Assembly (NCBI RefSeq): GCF_021602025.1
Contig: NZ_BQHW01000001.1
Span: 469,168-533,167 of the forward strand
Origin: Pseudomonas ceruminis
Lineage (GTDB): Bacteria; Pseudomonadota; Gammaproteobacteria; Pseudomonadales; Pseudomonadaceae
Length of the DNA stretch: 64,000 bases
Direction: 5' to 3'
Part shown: positions 37,816 through 47,960 of the stretch, piece after piece
Layout of the letters: each line of letters begins with the position of its first letter
Numbering within the stretch: position 1 is the first letter of the stretch
The notes under the pieces: model-generated
Seen by the model: only the letters and a program-made list of their open reading frames with translations
The model's database searches: none
Told to the model about the DNA's origin: nothing
Made by a program: the position numbers and the translations under genes

Positions 37816-38294
37816 TTGCGCCGGACGTTCGTCAACGCCTGAACGCCGCCCACGCCGTGGGCGACTACCAGCCCTTGCTGGCGTTGATCCCTTATGCCGG
37901 GCTGATCGGCATCACCTGTCAGCGCCAGGGTGACGACTTGCTGTTTTGTCTGCCAGCCAGCGCGGACAACATCGGCAACCCATTGCTGCCGGCCATTCAT
38001 GGCGGGGTGATCGCCGGCTTCATGGAGCTAAGCGCAGCGCTATACCTGCTGATCTATAGCGAGAGCGCCAGCATCCCGAAGATCATCGACTTCTCCATCG
38101 ATTACCTGCGTGCCGGGCTTTACCGCGATACCTATGCGCAGTGTCAGCTGTGGCGTCAGGGGAGGCGGGTGACCAACGTTGCGATCACCGCATGGCAGGC
38201 GGATCGGCAGTCACCGATCGCCACTGCGCGCGCGCATTTCAAGATCGAACCGGAAAAGCCCTTGAAATCGTCCGGGCAGCCCCCATCTGCATGA
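37812..38294 (+). CDS. PaaI-type hotdog thioesterase (second of tandem pair)
   Basis: A 160-residue hotdog protein, paralogous to the preceding gene. The catalytic loop reads PAIHGGVIAGFMELSAALYLLI, where the Asp of the first copy is replaced by Glu. It continues IDFSIDYLRAGLYRDTYAQCQLWRQGRRVTNVAITAWQ. The overlapping arrangement suggests a hetero-oligomer of two hotdog subunits, an inference from gene order. The last 34 bases of the gene contain the sigma-32 promoter of htpG. Confidence 0.85.
   Translation: MIAPDVRQRLNAAHAVGDYQPLLALIPYAGLIGITCQRQGDDLLFCLPASADNIGNPLLPAIHGGVIAGFMELSAALYLLIYSESASIPKIIDFSIDYLRAGLYRDTYAQCQLWRQGRRVTNVAITAWQADRQSPIATARAHFKIEPEKPLKSSGQPPSA
38261..38286 (+). promoter_or_regulatory. 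Sigma-32 (heat-shock) promoter of htpG
   Basis: CTTGAAA (38261-38267), 13 bases, then CCCCAT (38281-38286) followed by CT. This is a perfect match to the RpoH consensus CTTGAAA-N11-16-CCCCATNT. It lies inside the 3' end of the upstream thioesterase gene. Transcription would start near 38293, giving a leader of about 72 bases. Confidence 0.88.
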
Positions 38295-38364
38295 CATCCG
38301 CCATTAACGCAGGCCAAACCGGCCGCCGGGCGCCCACTGCCATCAGATCGGAGTTTTGAAGACC

Positions 38365-40269
38365 ATGAGTGTGGAAACACAAAAGGAAACCCTGGGCTTC
38401 CAGACCGAGGTAAAGCAGCTGCTTCACCTCATGATTCATTCCTTGTACTCGAACAAGGAAATTTTCCTGCGTGAGCTGATTTCCAATGCCTCCGACGCGG
38501 CCGACAAGCTGCGTTTCGAAGCCCTGGCCAAACCAGAGCTGTATGAGGGCGACGCCGACCTGAAGATCCGCCTGAGCTTCGACAAGGACGCCGGGACCGT
38601 TACCCTTGAGGATAACGGCATCGGCATGAGCCGCGAAGACGTGATCACCCACCTGGGCACCATCGCCAAGTCCGGCACTGCCGACTTCATGAAGAACCTT
38701 ACGGGTGACCAGAAGAAAGATTCGCACCTGATCGGCCAGTTCGGCGTGGGCTTCTATTCGGCGTTCATCGTGGCCGACAAGGTCGATGTCTTCAGCCGTC
38801 GCGCCGGCCAGCCGGCCGCCGAAGGCGTGCATTGGTCGTCCAAAGGCGAGGGCGAGTTTGAAGTCGCCACGGTCGAAAAACCACAGCGCGGCACGCGCAT
38901 CGTCCTGCACCTGAAGAAGGACGAGCAGGAATTCGCCGATGGCTGGCGCCTGCGCAACGTGGTCAAGAAGTACTCCGATCATATTGCCCTGCCGATCCAG
39001 TTGCCCAAGGAGCAAGCTGCCGCCGAAGGCGAAGAGCAGCCGGCTGAAGCGTGGGAAACCGTCAACCGCGCCAGCGCCCTGTGGACCCGTCCGCGTACCG
39101 AAATCAAGGACGAGGAATACCAGGAGTTCTACAAGCACATCGGCCATGACTTCGAAAACCCGCTGGCCTGGAGCCACAACAAGGTCGAAGGCAAGCTCGA
39201 ATACAGCTCGTTGCTGTATGTGCCGGCCCGCGCGCCGTTCGACCTTTACCAGCGTGAAGCGCCACGCGGCCTGAAGCTGTACGTGCAGCGCGTGTTCATC
39301 ATGGACCAGGCCGAGTCGTTCCTGCCGCTGTACTTGCGGTTCATCAAAGGTGTGGTCGATTCCAACGACCTGTCGCTGAACGTTTCCCGCGAAATTCTGC
39401 AAAAAGACCCGGTCATCGATTCGATGAAGACTGCCCTCACCAAGCGTGTGTTGGACATGCTTGAGAAGCTGGCGAAAAACGAGCCGGAGCAGTACAAGGG
39501 CTTCTGGAAGAATTTCGGCCAGGTGATGAAGGAAGGCCCGGCCGAAGACTTCGCCAACAAGGAGAAGATCGCCGGCCTGCTGCGCTTCGCTTCCACCCAC
39601 GATGAAAGCGGCGAGCAGAGCGTATCGCTGGCTGAGTACCTGGCACGTGCCAAGGAAGGCCAGGACAAGATCTATTACCTTACCGGCGAGTCGTACGCGC
39701 AGGTCAAGAACAGCCCGCACCTGGAAGTCTTCCGCAAGAAAGGCATCGAGGTGCTGCTGCTGACCGACCGCATCGACGAGTGGCTGATGAGCTACCTCAA
39801 CGAGTTCGATGGCAAGGCCTTCGTCGACGTTGCCCGTGGCGACCTGGACCTGGGCAAGCTGGACTCCGAGGAAGACAAGAAGGCCCAGGAAGAAGTCGCC
39901 AAGGACAAAGAAGGCCTGGTCGAGCGCCTGAAGGGTGCGTTGGGTGACAGCGTCGCCGAAGTGCGCGTATCGCACCGCCTGACCGACTCGCCGGCGATTC
40001 TTGCCATCGGCGAACAGGACCTGGGCCTGCAGATGCGCCAGATCCTCGAAGCCAGCGGGCAGAAGGTGCCGGAGTCCAAACCGATCTTCGAGTTCAACCC
40101 GACTCACCCGCTGATCGAGAAACTGGACAACGAGCAGAGCGAAGACCGCTTTGCCGAACTGTCGCACATCCTCTTCGACCAGGCGGCCCTGGCGGCCGGC
40201 GACAGCTTGAAAGACCCGGCGGCTTATGTTCGCCGTCTGAACAAGCTGTTGGTCGAGCTGTCTGCTTGA
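38365..40269 (+). CDS. htpG: Molecular chaperone HtpG (Hsp90)
   Basis: A 634-residue cytosolic Hsp90. The N-terminal GHKL ATPase motifs are intact: [43 protein letters not shown] and [17 protein letters not shown]. The middle domain is marked by [42 protein letters not shown], with the conserved Arg that contacts ATP, and the dimerisation domain by [30 protein letters not shown] 38365 is chosen ([20 protein letters not shown]); an in-frame start three codons earlier lacks the family N-terminus. Confidence 0.98.
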   Translation: MSVETQKETLGFQTEVKQLLHLMIHSLYSNKEIFLRELISNASDAADKLRFEALAKPELYEGDADLKIRLSFDKDAGTVTLEDNGIGMSREDVITHLGTIAKSGTADFMKNLTGDQKKDSHLIGQFGVGFYSAFIVADKVDVFSRRAGQPAAEGVHWSSKGEGEFEVATVEKPQRGTRIVLHLKKDEQEFADGWRLRNVVKKYSDHIALPIQLPKEQAAAEGEEQPAEAWETVNRASALWTRPRTEIKDEEYQEFYKHIGHDFENPLAWSHNKVEGKLEYSSLLYVPARAPFDLYQREAPRGLKLYVQRVFIMDQAESFLPLYLRFIKGVVDSNDLSLNVSREILQKDPVIDSMKTALTKRVLDMLEKLAKNEPEQYKGFWKNFGQVMKEGPAEDFANKEKIAGLLRFASTHDESGEQSVSLAEYLARAKEGQDKIYYLTGESYAQVKNSPHLEVFRKKGIEVLLLTDRIDEWLMSYLNEFDGKAFVDVARGDLDLGKLDSEEDKKAQEEVAKDKEGLVERLKGALGDSVAEVRVSHRLTDSPAILAIGEQDLGLQMRQILEASGQKVPESKPIFEFNPTHPLIEKLDNEQSEDRFAELSHILFDQAALAAGDSLKDPAAYVRRLNKLLVELSA

Positions 40270-40282
40270 CTTGATGCACAGG

Positions 40283-40308
40283 AAAGCCCGCTTCGGCGGG
40301 CTTTTTTC
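40283..40308 (+). terminator. Rho-independent terminator of htpG
   Basis: Stem aagcccgc / gcgggctt around a TTCG loop followed by a run of T, 14 bases after the stop. Confidence 0.9.
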
Positions 40309-40334
40309 ATGGTGAGTACCCAAGGAGTTGCTTG

Positions 40335-41060
40335 ATGAGCAAGGTAATCGTCGAATCGCTGGTCTATCACCTGTCCGGCAAAACCTATGAAAGCCGTCTG
40401 GTGTATGAGCCAGGTTCGCTGGGGCGTCCAGGTCTGGTGATGGCGCCGAACTGGATGGGCATTGGCGAAGGTGCCGAACGCATCGCCAAGGAGGTGGCCG
40501 AGAAAGGCTACGTGGTGCTGATTGCCGATCTGTATGGGCAATCGGTGCGTCCGTCCAATGCCGATGAGGCAGGTGCGGCGATGATGCCGTTGAAGAACGA
40601 CCGTGGTGAACTGCGCAAGCGCATGAAGGAAGCGCTCTCGCAACTGTTGGCGCAGTCCAAGGCACTGCTGGAGCCTGGCAAAGTGGCCACCTTCGGTTTT
40701 TGCTTTGGGGGTTGCTGCGCTCTGGAGCTGGCCCGTACTGGCGCCGATCTGAAGGCCGCCATTTCGTTCCACGGCACGCTGGATACCCCGGACCCGCAGG
40801 ATGCCAAGCATATCAAGGGTTCGGTGCTGGTGCTGCACGGGGCGTCGGACCCGTTGGTGCCGAAGGAACAACTGCCAGCGTTCGAGGACGAGATGAATGC
40901 GGCCAAGGTGGATTGGCAGCTGCTGAGCTATGGCGGTGCGGTGCATTCGTTCACCGACCCGGCGGCCAATGTGCCGGGCATGATGCAGTATGACCGTCGG
41001 ACCTCAGAGCGGGCGTTCCGCTCGATGCATAACCTGCTGACCGAAGTGTTCCAGCGCTGA
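40335..41060 (+). CDS. Dienelactone hydrolase family protein
   Basis: A 241-residue cytosolic alpha/beta hydrolase. The nucleophile elbow GFCFGGCCALE carries the catalytic Cys of the DLH family, and the acid and base are in HGASDPLVP and YGGAVHSFTDPAA. True dienelactone hydrolases open the lactone ring in chloroaromatic degradation, but no degradation genes surround this one, so the substrate is uncertain. AAGGAG lies 8 bases before ATG 40335. Confidence 0.87.
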   Translation: MSKVIVESLVYHLSGKTYESRLVYEPGSLGRPGLVMAPNWMGIGEGAERIAKEVAEKGYVVLIADLYGQSVRPSNADEAGAAMMPLKNDRGELRKRMKEALSQLLAQSKALLEPGKVATFGFCFGGCCALELARTGADLKAAISFHGTLDTPDPQDAKHIKGSVLVLHGASDPLVPKEQLPAFEDEMNAAKVDWQLLSYGGAVHSFTDPAANVPGMMQYDRRTSERAFRSMHNLLTEVFQR

Positions 41061-41066
41061 CCGTGC

Positions 41067-41091
41067 ATTGGGGCCGCTGCGCGGCCCCAAT
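41067..41091. terminator. Strong hairpin between convergent hydrolase and pirin genes
   Basis: Perfect 11-bp stem attggggccgc / gcggccccaat with a 3-base loop, touching the pirin stop codon. T content after it is low, but the form is common downstream of Pseudomonas genes. Confidence 0.65.
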
Positions 41092-41954
41092 CAGCGAGGC
41101 AGCTCGATCCTTGAGACTTCTCCCGGCACCACCGGCCAATCGCCGGCAGCCCACTTTACCCTGGCCTGCTCGATCAATTCCGGGTCGCTTGCGACAAAAT
41201 TCCAGTTCATCCGCCGCGGCCCGTCCAGAGGCTCGCCGCCAATCAGCACCAGCTGGCATTCACCTTCGGCAAACAGCGTTACCTGTTCGCCTTCCGGCAG
41301 CACCACCAAGCTGCACGGCTCGATGTCCTCATCGTCCATGAGCAGCTCGCCATCGAGCAGATACAGCGCCCGCTGTGCCTGGTCAGCAGGCACCAGCAAC
41401 GTGGTGGCCGGTTGCATCCGTACATGGGCGTAAAGGGTAGGGGAGAGCACCGGCACCGGCGATTCAAGGCAAAAACCATTGCCAGCAATCATGCAGATAC
41501 GCACGCCGAGGTTGTCGCTCACCGGTAGGCTGGCCGCTGGGTGATGGCTATAGCTTGGTGCACCTTGCTCGAGTGCGCGGGGTGACGCCAGCCACACCTG
41601 CAGCCCGTGCAGGCGCGAACCGTGGGCCAGGGCATCGGCGTGCGTGCGTTCGACATGTGCCACGCCGCTGCCGGCCGTCATCCAGCGGACGTCGCCTGGC
41701 AGCACGCGCTGCTCCGAGCCCAGGCTGTCCTTGTGCAGGATCGCCCCTTCGAACAAGTAAGTCAGGGTCGATAGCCCGATGTGCGGGTGCTGGCGAATAT
41801 CCATGCCATGGCCCGGCGCATAGTCGGTTTCCAGCATATGGTCGAAGAATACGAATGGGCCAACACTGCGGCACTGTGCTGAAGGCAACGGGCGCAGGAT
41901 TGGCTGGCCCTCGACCGACTCGGCGCGGGGGCGGATGACCAAGGGTCGGTTCAT
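41091..41954 (-). CDS. Pirin-family protein
   Basis: A 287-residue bicupin. The N-terminal cupin has the metal-binding signature RQHPHIGLSTLTYLFEGAILHKDSLGSEQRVLPGDVRWMTAGSGVAHVER, containing the expected histidines and glutamate. The C-terminal cupin (LYAHVRMQPATTLLVPADQAQRALYLLDGELLMDD) lacks them. Pirins act as quercetin dioxygenases or regulators of metabolic enzymes in other bacteria; no activity can be fixed here. ATG 41954 has GGAG upstream and gives the family start. Confidence 0.88.
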   Translation of the reverse strand: MNRPLVIRPRAESVEGQPILRPLPSAQCRSVGPFVFFDHMLETDYAPGHGMDIRQHPHIGLSTLTYLFEGAILHKDSLGSEQRVLPGDVRWMTAGSGVAHVERTHADALAHGSRLHGLQVWLASPRALEQGAPSYSHHPAASLPVSDNLGVRICMIAGNGFCLESPVPVLSPTLYAHVRMQPATTLLVPADQAQRALYLLDGELLMDDEDIEPCSLVVLPEGEQVTLFAEGECQLVLIGGEPLDGPRRMNWNFVASDPELIEQARVKWAAGDWPVVPGEVSRIELPR

Positions 41955-42069
41955 GGTGGACTCCAGGCGAGGCGTAATGCCCCCAGCATAGCGCTTTGCC
42001 CGGTATTGCTGAACCGTTGCGCCAGCCTGCCGGTCTACCTTGTTCGTATCTGCAAAAGGAAAACTGCCC

Positions 42070-43074
42070 ATGATCGCCAGAGTGCTGGCCTGTGCGTTGT
42101 TGTCAGGATGCCTGTGCCAGGCAATACAGGCCCGTGACTATCGCTACAGTGATGCCCACCTGCACTACGTGGACTTCTTTCAGGAGAGCGAAGGCATGCC
42201 TGCGCTGATCAAGGCCATGGATGACGCCGGTGTCGAGCACTCGATGATTTCTGGTGTGTCCGTGGCCAAGAAGTGGCACGAGGACGAACCCAAGCGCCCT
42301 CGCTACTACGCCGGTGATGACGCAGATGCGTACTGGTATAGCGCCACTGACCTCTACGTGGCTGCAGCGTTGCAGAAGTTGCCCGAGGCGCAGCGTCAAC
42401 GCTTCCACCCGTTCCTTGCGGGTTTCAATCCGGTGGACAAGAACGCCGTGAGCCATATCGAGCGCATGCTCGAGCTGTACCCGGGGCTGTGGCAGGGCAT
42501 TGGTGAAGTGTTCACCCGCCATGATGACCTCACCGCCCTGACCAGTGGCGATACACCGCGTGCCAATAACGAGGCCATGACTCGCATCTACCACCTGGCG
42601 GCCGAACACGATATGCCAGTGCTGGTGCATTCCAACATCACCTCCAAGCGCGAGCGCAACCCGCTGTACCTGGCAGAGATCGAAGAGCCGCTGCGCAATC
42701 ATCCGCATACCCGGTTTATCTGGGCGCATGCGGGCACGAGCCTGGAGATTCACCGGCATCAGACACAGATGGATTTTCTGTTGCCGGTGCTGACCCGAAT
42801 GCTGGAGGACTACCCCAACTTGTACATCGATTTATCGTGGAGCGTGCTGGAGCCTTACCTGCTGGATGACAAGGGCGTGCCTCGCAAGGAGTGGGTCGCG
42901 TTGGTCGAGCGCTTCCCGGAGCGGTTCATGCTCGGCTCTGATGTGGTGGGTAGGTTTGGCAGCCTTGGTGAACAGATGCACGGCTTCAAACCGTTCCTGG
43001 ATGCCTTGCCAGAGGCGGTGGCGAAGCAGGTGGCAAGGGATAACTTTCTGGCTGTATTGCCCAAGGCTGGTTAA
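42070..43074 (+). CDS. Amidohydrolase family 2 protein, exported
   Basis: A 334-residue protein. The N-terminal signal MIARVLACALLSGCLC includes a lipobox-like LSGC, so it may be a lipoprotein, or a secreted protein cleaved near residue 22. The TIM-barrel metal residues are recognisable: HxH in YSDAHLHYVDFF, then VLVHSNIT, RFIWAHAGTS and the Asp in MLGSDVVG. Such enzymes hydrolyse or decarboxylate small cyclic substrates; the substrate is unknown. AAAGGAAA precedes ATG 42070. It diverges from the pirin gene. Confidence 0.8.
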   Translation: MIARVLACALLSGCLCQAIQARDYRYSDAHLHYVDFFQESEGMPALIKAMDDAGVEHSMISGVSVAKKWHEDEPKRPRYYAGDDADAYWYSATDLYVAAALQKLPEAQRQRFHPFLAGFNPVDKNAVSHIERMLELYPGLWQGIGEVFTRHDDLTALTSGDTPRANNEAMTRIYHLAAEHDMPVLVHSNITSKRERNPLYLAEIEEPLRNHPHTRFIWAHAGTSLEIHRHQTQMDFLLPVLTRMLEDYPNLYIDLSWSVLEPYLLDDKGVPRKEWVALVERFPERFMLGSDVVGRFGSLGEQMHGFKPFLDALPEAVAKQVARDNFLAVLPKAG

Positions 43075-43121
43075 CCGTCTGCGCTTGCCCCGCGAAAATG
43101 GCCAGTGCAACCAAGCACAAA

Positions 43122-43155
43122 TGAAAACGCCCCGAACCAGTCGGGGCGTTTTCAT
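43122..43155. terminator. Bidirectional terminator
   Basis: Perfect 13-bp stem gaaaacgccccga / tcggggcgttttc with a 5-base loop between the convergent amidohydrolase and fabB genes; A and T runs at each end serve both strands. Confidence 0.92.
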
Positions 43156-43172
43156 CGCAGCATCAAAAGGCC

Positions 43173-44393
43173 TTACTTGCCTTCCCAGCGCTTGAGTACC
43201 AGGGTGGCGTTGGTGCCACCAAAGCCAAAGCTGTTGCTCATGACCGTGTCGATCTTGGCGCCTTCTTCGGTTTTACGCAGGATCGGCAGGTCGGCGACCT
43301 CCGGGTCCAGCTCGTCGATGTTGGCAGAGCCGGCGATGAAGTTGTTTTCCATCATCAGCAGGCAGTAGATTGCCTCGTGCACACCTGCAGCGCCCAACGA
43401 GTGGCCAGACAGGCTCTTGGTCGAGCTGATCTTCGGTGCCTTGTCGCCGAACACTGCGCGAACACCCTTCATTTCGGCAACGTCACCGACCGGGGTCGAA
43501 GTGCCGTGGGTGTTCAGGTAGTCGATCGGGGTGTCGACGGTGGACAGCGCCTGCTGCATGCAGCGGATGGCGCCTTCGCCGCTTGGGGCAACCATGTCGT
43601 AGCCGTCGGACGTGGCGCCGTAGCCAACGATTTCGGCGTAGATCTTGGCGCCGCGGGCCAGCGCGTGCTCCAGCTCCTCGACCACCACCATGCCGCCACC
43701 GCCGGCGATGACAAAGCCATCACGGTCGGCGTCGTAGGCGCGGGAAGCCAGCTCCGGGGTTTCGTTGCGTTTGGTCGACAAGGCGCCCATGGCATCGAAC
43801 AGGAACGACTGGCTCCAGTGTTCTTCTTCACCGCCACCGGCGAAGACGATGTCCTGCTTGCCCCACTGGATCTGCTCCAGCGCAGTGCCGATGCAGTGTG
43901 CAGAAGTGGCGCAGGCCGACGAGATCGAGTAGTTGATGCCCTTGATCTTGAACGGGGTGGCCAGGCACGCCGAAACGGTGCTGCCCATGGTGCGGGTGAC
44001 GCGGTATGGGCCGACGCGCTTGACGCCTTTCTCGCGCAGGGTGTCCAGCGCTTCCATCTGGTTCAGGGTCGAAGCGCCGCCGGAGCCGGCTACCAGGCCG
44101 GTGCGCGGGTTCGAGACCTGTTCTTCGGTCAACCCAGCGTCCTTGATCGCGTCCTGCATTGCCAGGTAGGCATAGGCGGCGGCGTGACCAACGAAGCGGT
44201 AGACCTTACGGTCGATCAGTTCTTCGAGGTTGAGGTCGATGGAGCCGGAAACCTGGCTACGCAGCCCCTGTTCCTTGTACTCCGGGTTGTAACGGATACC
44301 CGGACGGCTGTTGCGCAGGTTTTCGGTGACGGTAGCTTTGTCATTGCCCAGGCACGATACGATGCCCAGACCAGTGATAACGACGCGGCGCAT
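43173..44393 (-). CDS. fabB: Beta-ketoacyl-ACP synthase I
   Basis: A 406-residue condensing enzyme extending acyl-ACP, essential for unsaturated fatty-acid synthesis. The catalytic triad is visible: Cys161 in [15 protein letters not shown], His in [12 protein letters not shown], and His in [35 protein letters not shown] is the usual N-terminus. It lies 11 bases after fabA on the same strand, forming the classic fabAB operon. Confidence 0.97.
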   Translation of the reverse strand: MRRVVITGLGIVSCLGNDKATVTENLRNSRPGIRYNPEYKEQGLRSQVSGSIDLNLEELIDRKVYRFVGHAAAYAYLAMQDAIKDAGLTEEQVSNPRTGLVAGSGGASTLNQMEALDTLREKGVKRVGPYRVTRTMGSTVSACLATPFKIKGINYSISSACATSAHCIGTALEQIQWGKQDIVFAGGGEEEHWSQSFLFDAMGALSTKRNETPELASRAYDADRDGFVIAGGGGMVVVEELEHALARGAKIYAEIVGYGATSDGYDMVAPSGEGAIRCMQQALSTVDTPIDYLNTHGTSTPVGDVAEMKGVRAVFGDKAPKISSTKSLSGHSLGAAGVHEAIYCLLMMENNFIAGSANIDELDPEVADLPILRKTEEGAKIDTVMSNSFGFGGTNATLVLKRWEGK

Positions 44394-44404
44394 GCGAATA
44401 ACCC

Positions 44405-44920
44405 TTAGAAATTGTCAGTGGAGGTGAACACGCCGACCCGCAGGCCTTCGGCAGTGTAGATCTCGCGGCCGTCAACGCTGACCGAGCCATCGGCGATGGC
44501 CATGTTCAGCTTGCCCTTCAGGACGCGCTTGATATGAATGTTGTAAGTGACCGTCTTGGCGGTAGGCAGCACCTGGCCAAAGAACTTCACTTCGCCCGAG
44601 CCCAGCGCGCGGCCACGGCCCGGCAGGCCCTGCCAGCCGAGGAAGAAGCCCACCAGCTGCCACATGGCATCGAGGCCCAGGCAGCCAGGCATTACCGGGT
44701 CGCCTTCGAAGTGGCAGGCGAAGAACCACAGGTCCGGGGTGATATCCAGCTCGGCGACCAATTCACCTTTGCCGTACTTGCCGCCTTCTTCGCTGATATG
44801 GGTGATGCGATCGACCATCAGCATGTTCGGCGCGGGCAGTTGCGCATTACCTGGGCCGAACAGCTCACCGCGACTGCAGCGCAGCAGGTCTTCCCGAGTA
44901 AAGGCGTGTTGTTTGGTCAT
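44405..44920 (-). CDS. fabA: 3-hydroxydecanoyl-ACP dehydratase/isomerase
   Basis: A 171-residue hotdog enzyme that dehydrates 3-hydroxydecanoyl-ACP and isomerises the trans-2 to the cis-3 product, the branch point to unsaturated fatty acids. The active-site His70 and Asp84 lie in [25 protein letters not shown]. Length and the N-terminus [22 protein letters not shown] are standard. It is the first gene of fabAB. Confidence 0.97.
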   Translation of the reverse strand: MTKQHAFTREDLLRCSRGELFGPGNAQLPAPNMLMVDRITHISEEGGKYGKGELVAELDITPDLWFFACHFEGDPVMPGCLGLDAMWQLVGFFLGWQGLPGRGRALGSGEVKFFGQVLPTAKTVTYNIHIKRVLKGKLNMAIADGSVSVDGREIYTAEGLRVGVFTSTDNF

Positions 44921-45050
44921 GCGAGCTCCTCAATAACCCCCTGTGGCAGGGGATGAATCTTCCCGGCCGGCCCGCAATCGATGACACACAGTTCGATGAC
45001 TACGGGGCGGCAGCCTACAGGTAGACTATTGCGTTGTGGTGAAAGTCACA

Positions 45051-45080
45051 GCGCACCTGGCGAAAGAAGTACAGGTGTGC
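45051..45080. promoter_or_regulatory. Inverted repeat upstream of fabA
   Basis: gcgcacctg (45051-45059) and caggtgtgc (45072-45080) form a 9-base inverted repeat with one mismatch and a 12-base spacer. It is about 130 bases upstream of fabA and 60 bases beyond the hybrid-kinase stop. It may be a regulator site for fabAB; I cannot name the regulator. Confidence 0.3.
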
Positions 45081-45141
45081 ACTGAAACGTCTATTTTCAG
45101 GGCCGACGAAGGTCCTGTCCAGTCCTTAAGACTGTCGCACT

Positions 45142-47069
<1,928 letters not shown>

Positions 47070-47073
<4 letters not shown>

Positions 47074-47960
47074 GGGGTGGGTTCTCCTTCGGCCAAGGCC
47101 TTGGCAGTGGCGTTCGGATCGATCGGCTCCAGGCCCAGGGCGCGCGCCACCTGCTGGTTGCCGCTGACACCAAAGCGCGACGGGTACAGGCTGCGGGGCC
47201 AGCGCGAGGGCGGATGATCAAGCATTTGATCGAGCACTGCCAGCCAGTCCTCCTGATCGCTGTAGGTGCTGGCCAGGGCGCCGGCACGGACGAAGCCGGC
47301 ATTGGGGCCGATCAGTGCCATTTGCCGGCCATAGCTGCTGAGCAACAGGTTTTTCGCCGTCTTGGAGTTGTACAGCGCCGGGTCGTCCAGGCCCAGAAGC
47401 AGGTCGCTGCTGCCCAGCAGGTGCTGCAGCGGCCTGCTGTCGCGTTGATCTGGCCAGTCCTGGGCGATGATTTCCAGCCCCAGCGGGCGGGCCGCCTGGC
47501 GCAGTTCGTCGATCAGGAAGTGGCTGTGTTCGCCGTACAGCACGCCGACGCGTTGGGCCTGCGGGAGCAGGTAGCGTGCCAGGCGCAGTTGCCGGCCCAG
47601 CGGCGGATCACTCCACAGCAGCGTGAGGTAGGCGGGGCGTGACTTTCCCAGGCGTTGTTGGGCTTGCACCCGACTGATGCGCATGGCCAATGCCGGCGGA
47701 CCGCTGGGTTCGCTCAGGCGCCAGTCAAGTGCTCCGCTGTCGAGCAGTATCAGGCGCAGGTCGCCCTTGAGCTGCCCGGGACGTGGCAGCTCGCTGACGG
47801 CCTTGAAACGCACCTGGTCATGGTTGCGACGGCTCTCCAGGGCGCTGACGAAGCTGCGGATGCCAGGCTGGTCCTCGCCACCGACCAGGAGGATTTCGCT
47901 GGCGGACAGCGAACCCAGTGGCCATAGGCAGAACAGCAGCAGGCGCAGCAGTCGGGACAT
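47070..47960 (-). CDS. Periplasmic ABC_sub_bind-type protein
   Basis: A 296-residue exported protein with signal peptide about residues 1-20 ([18 protein letters not shown]). The body resembles the ABC_sub_bind family: [38 protein letters not shown], then [52 protein letters not shown]. No permease or ATPase is nearby. It overlaps both neighbours: its first base is the last base of the TonB receptor gene and its end overlaps the hybrid kinase, so the three are translated as one unit. I infer that it presents a ligand to the kinase's periplasmic domain. Confidence 0.82.
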
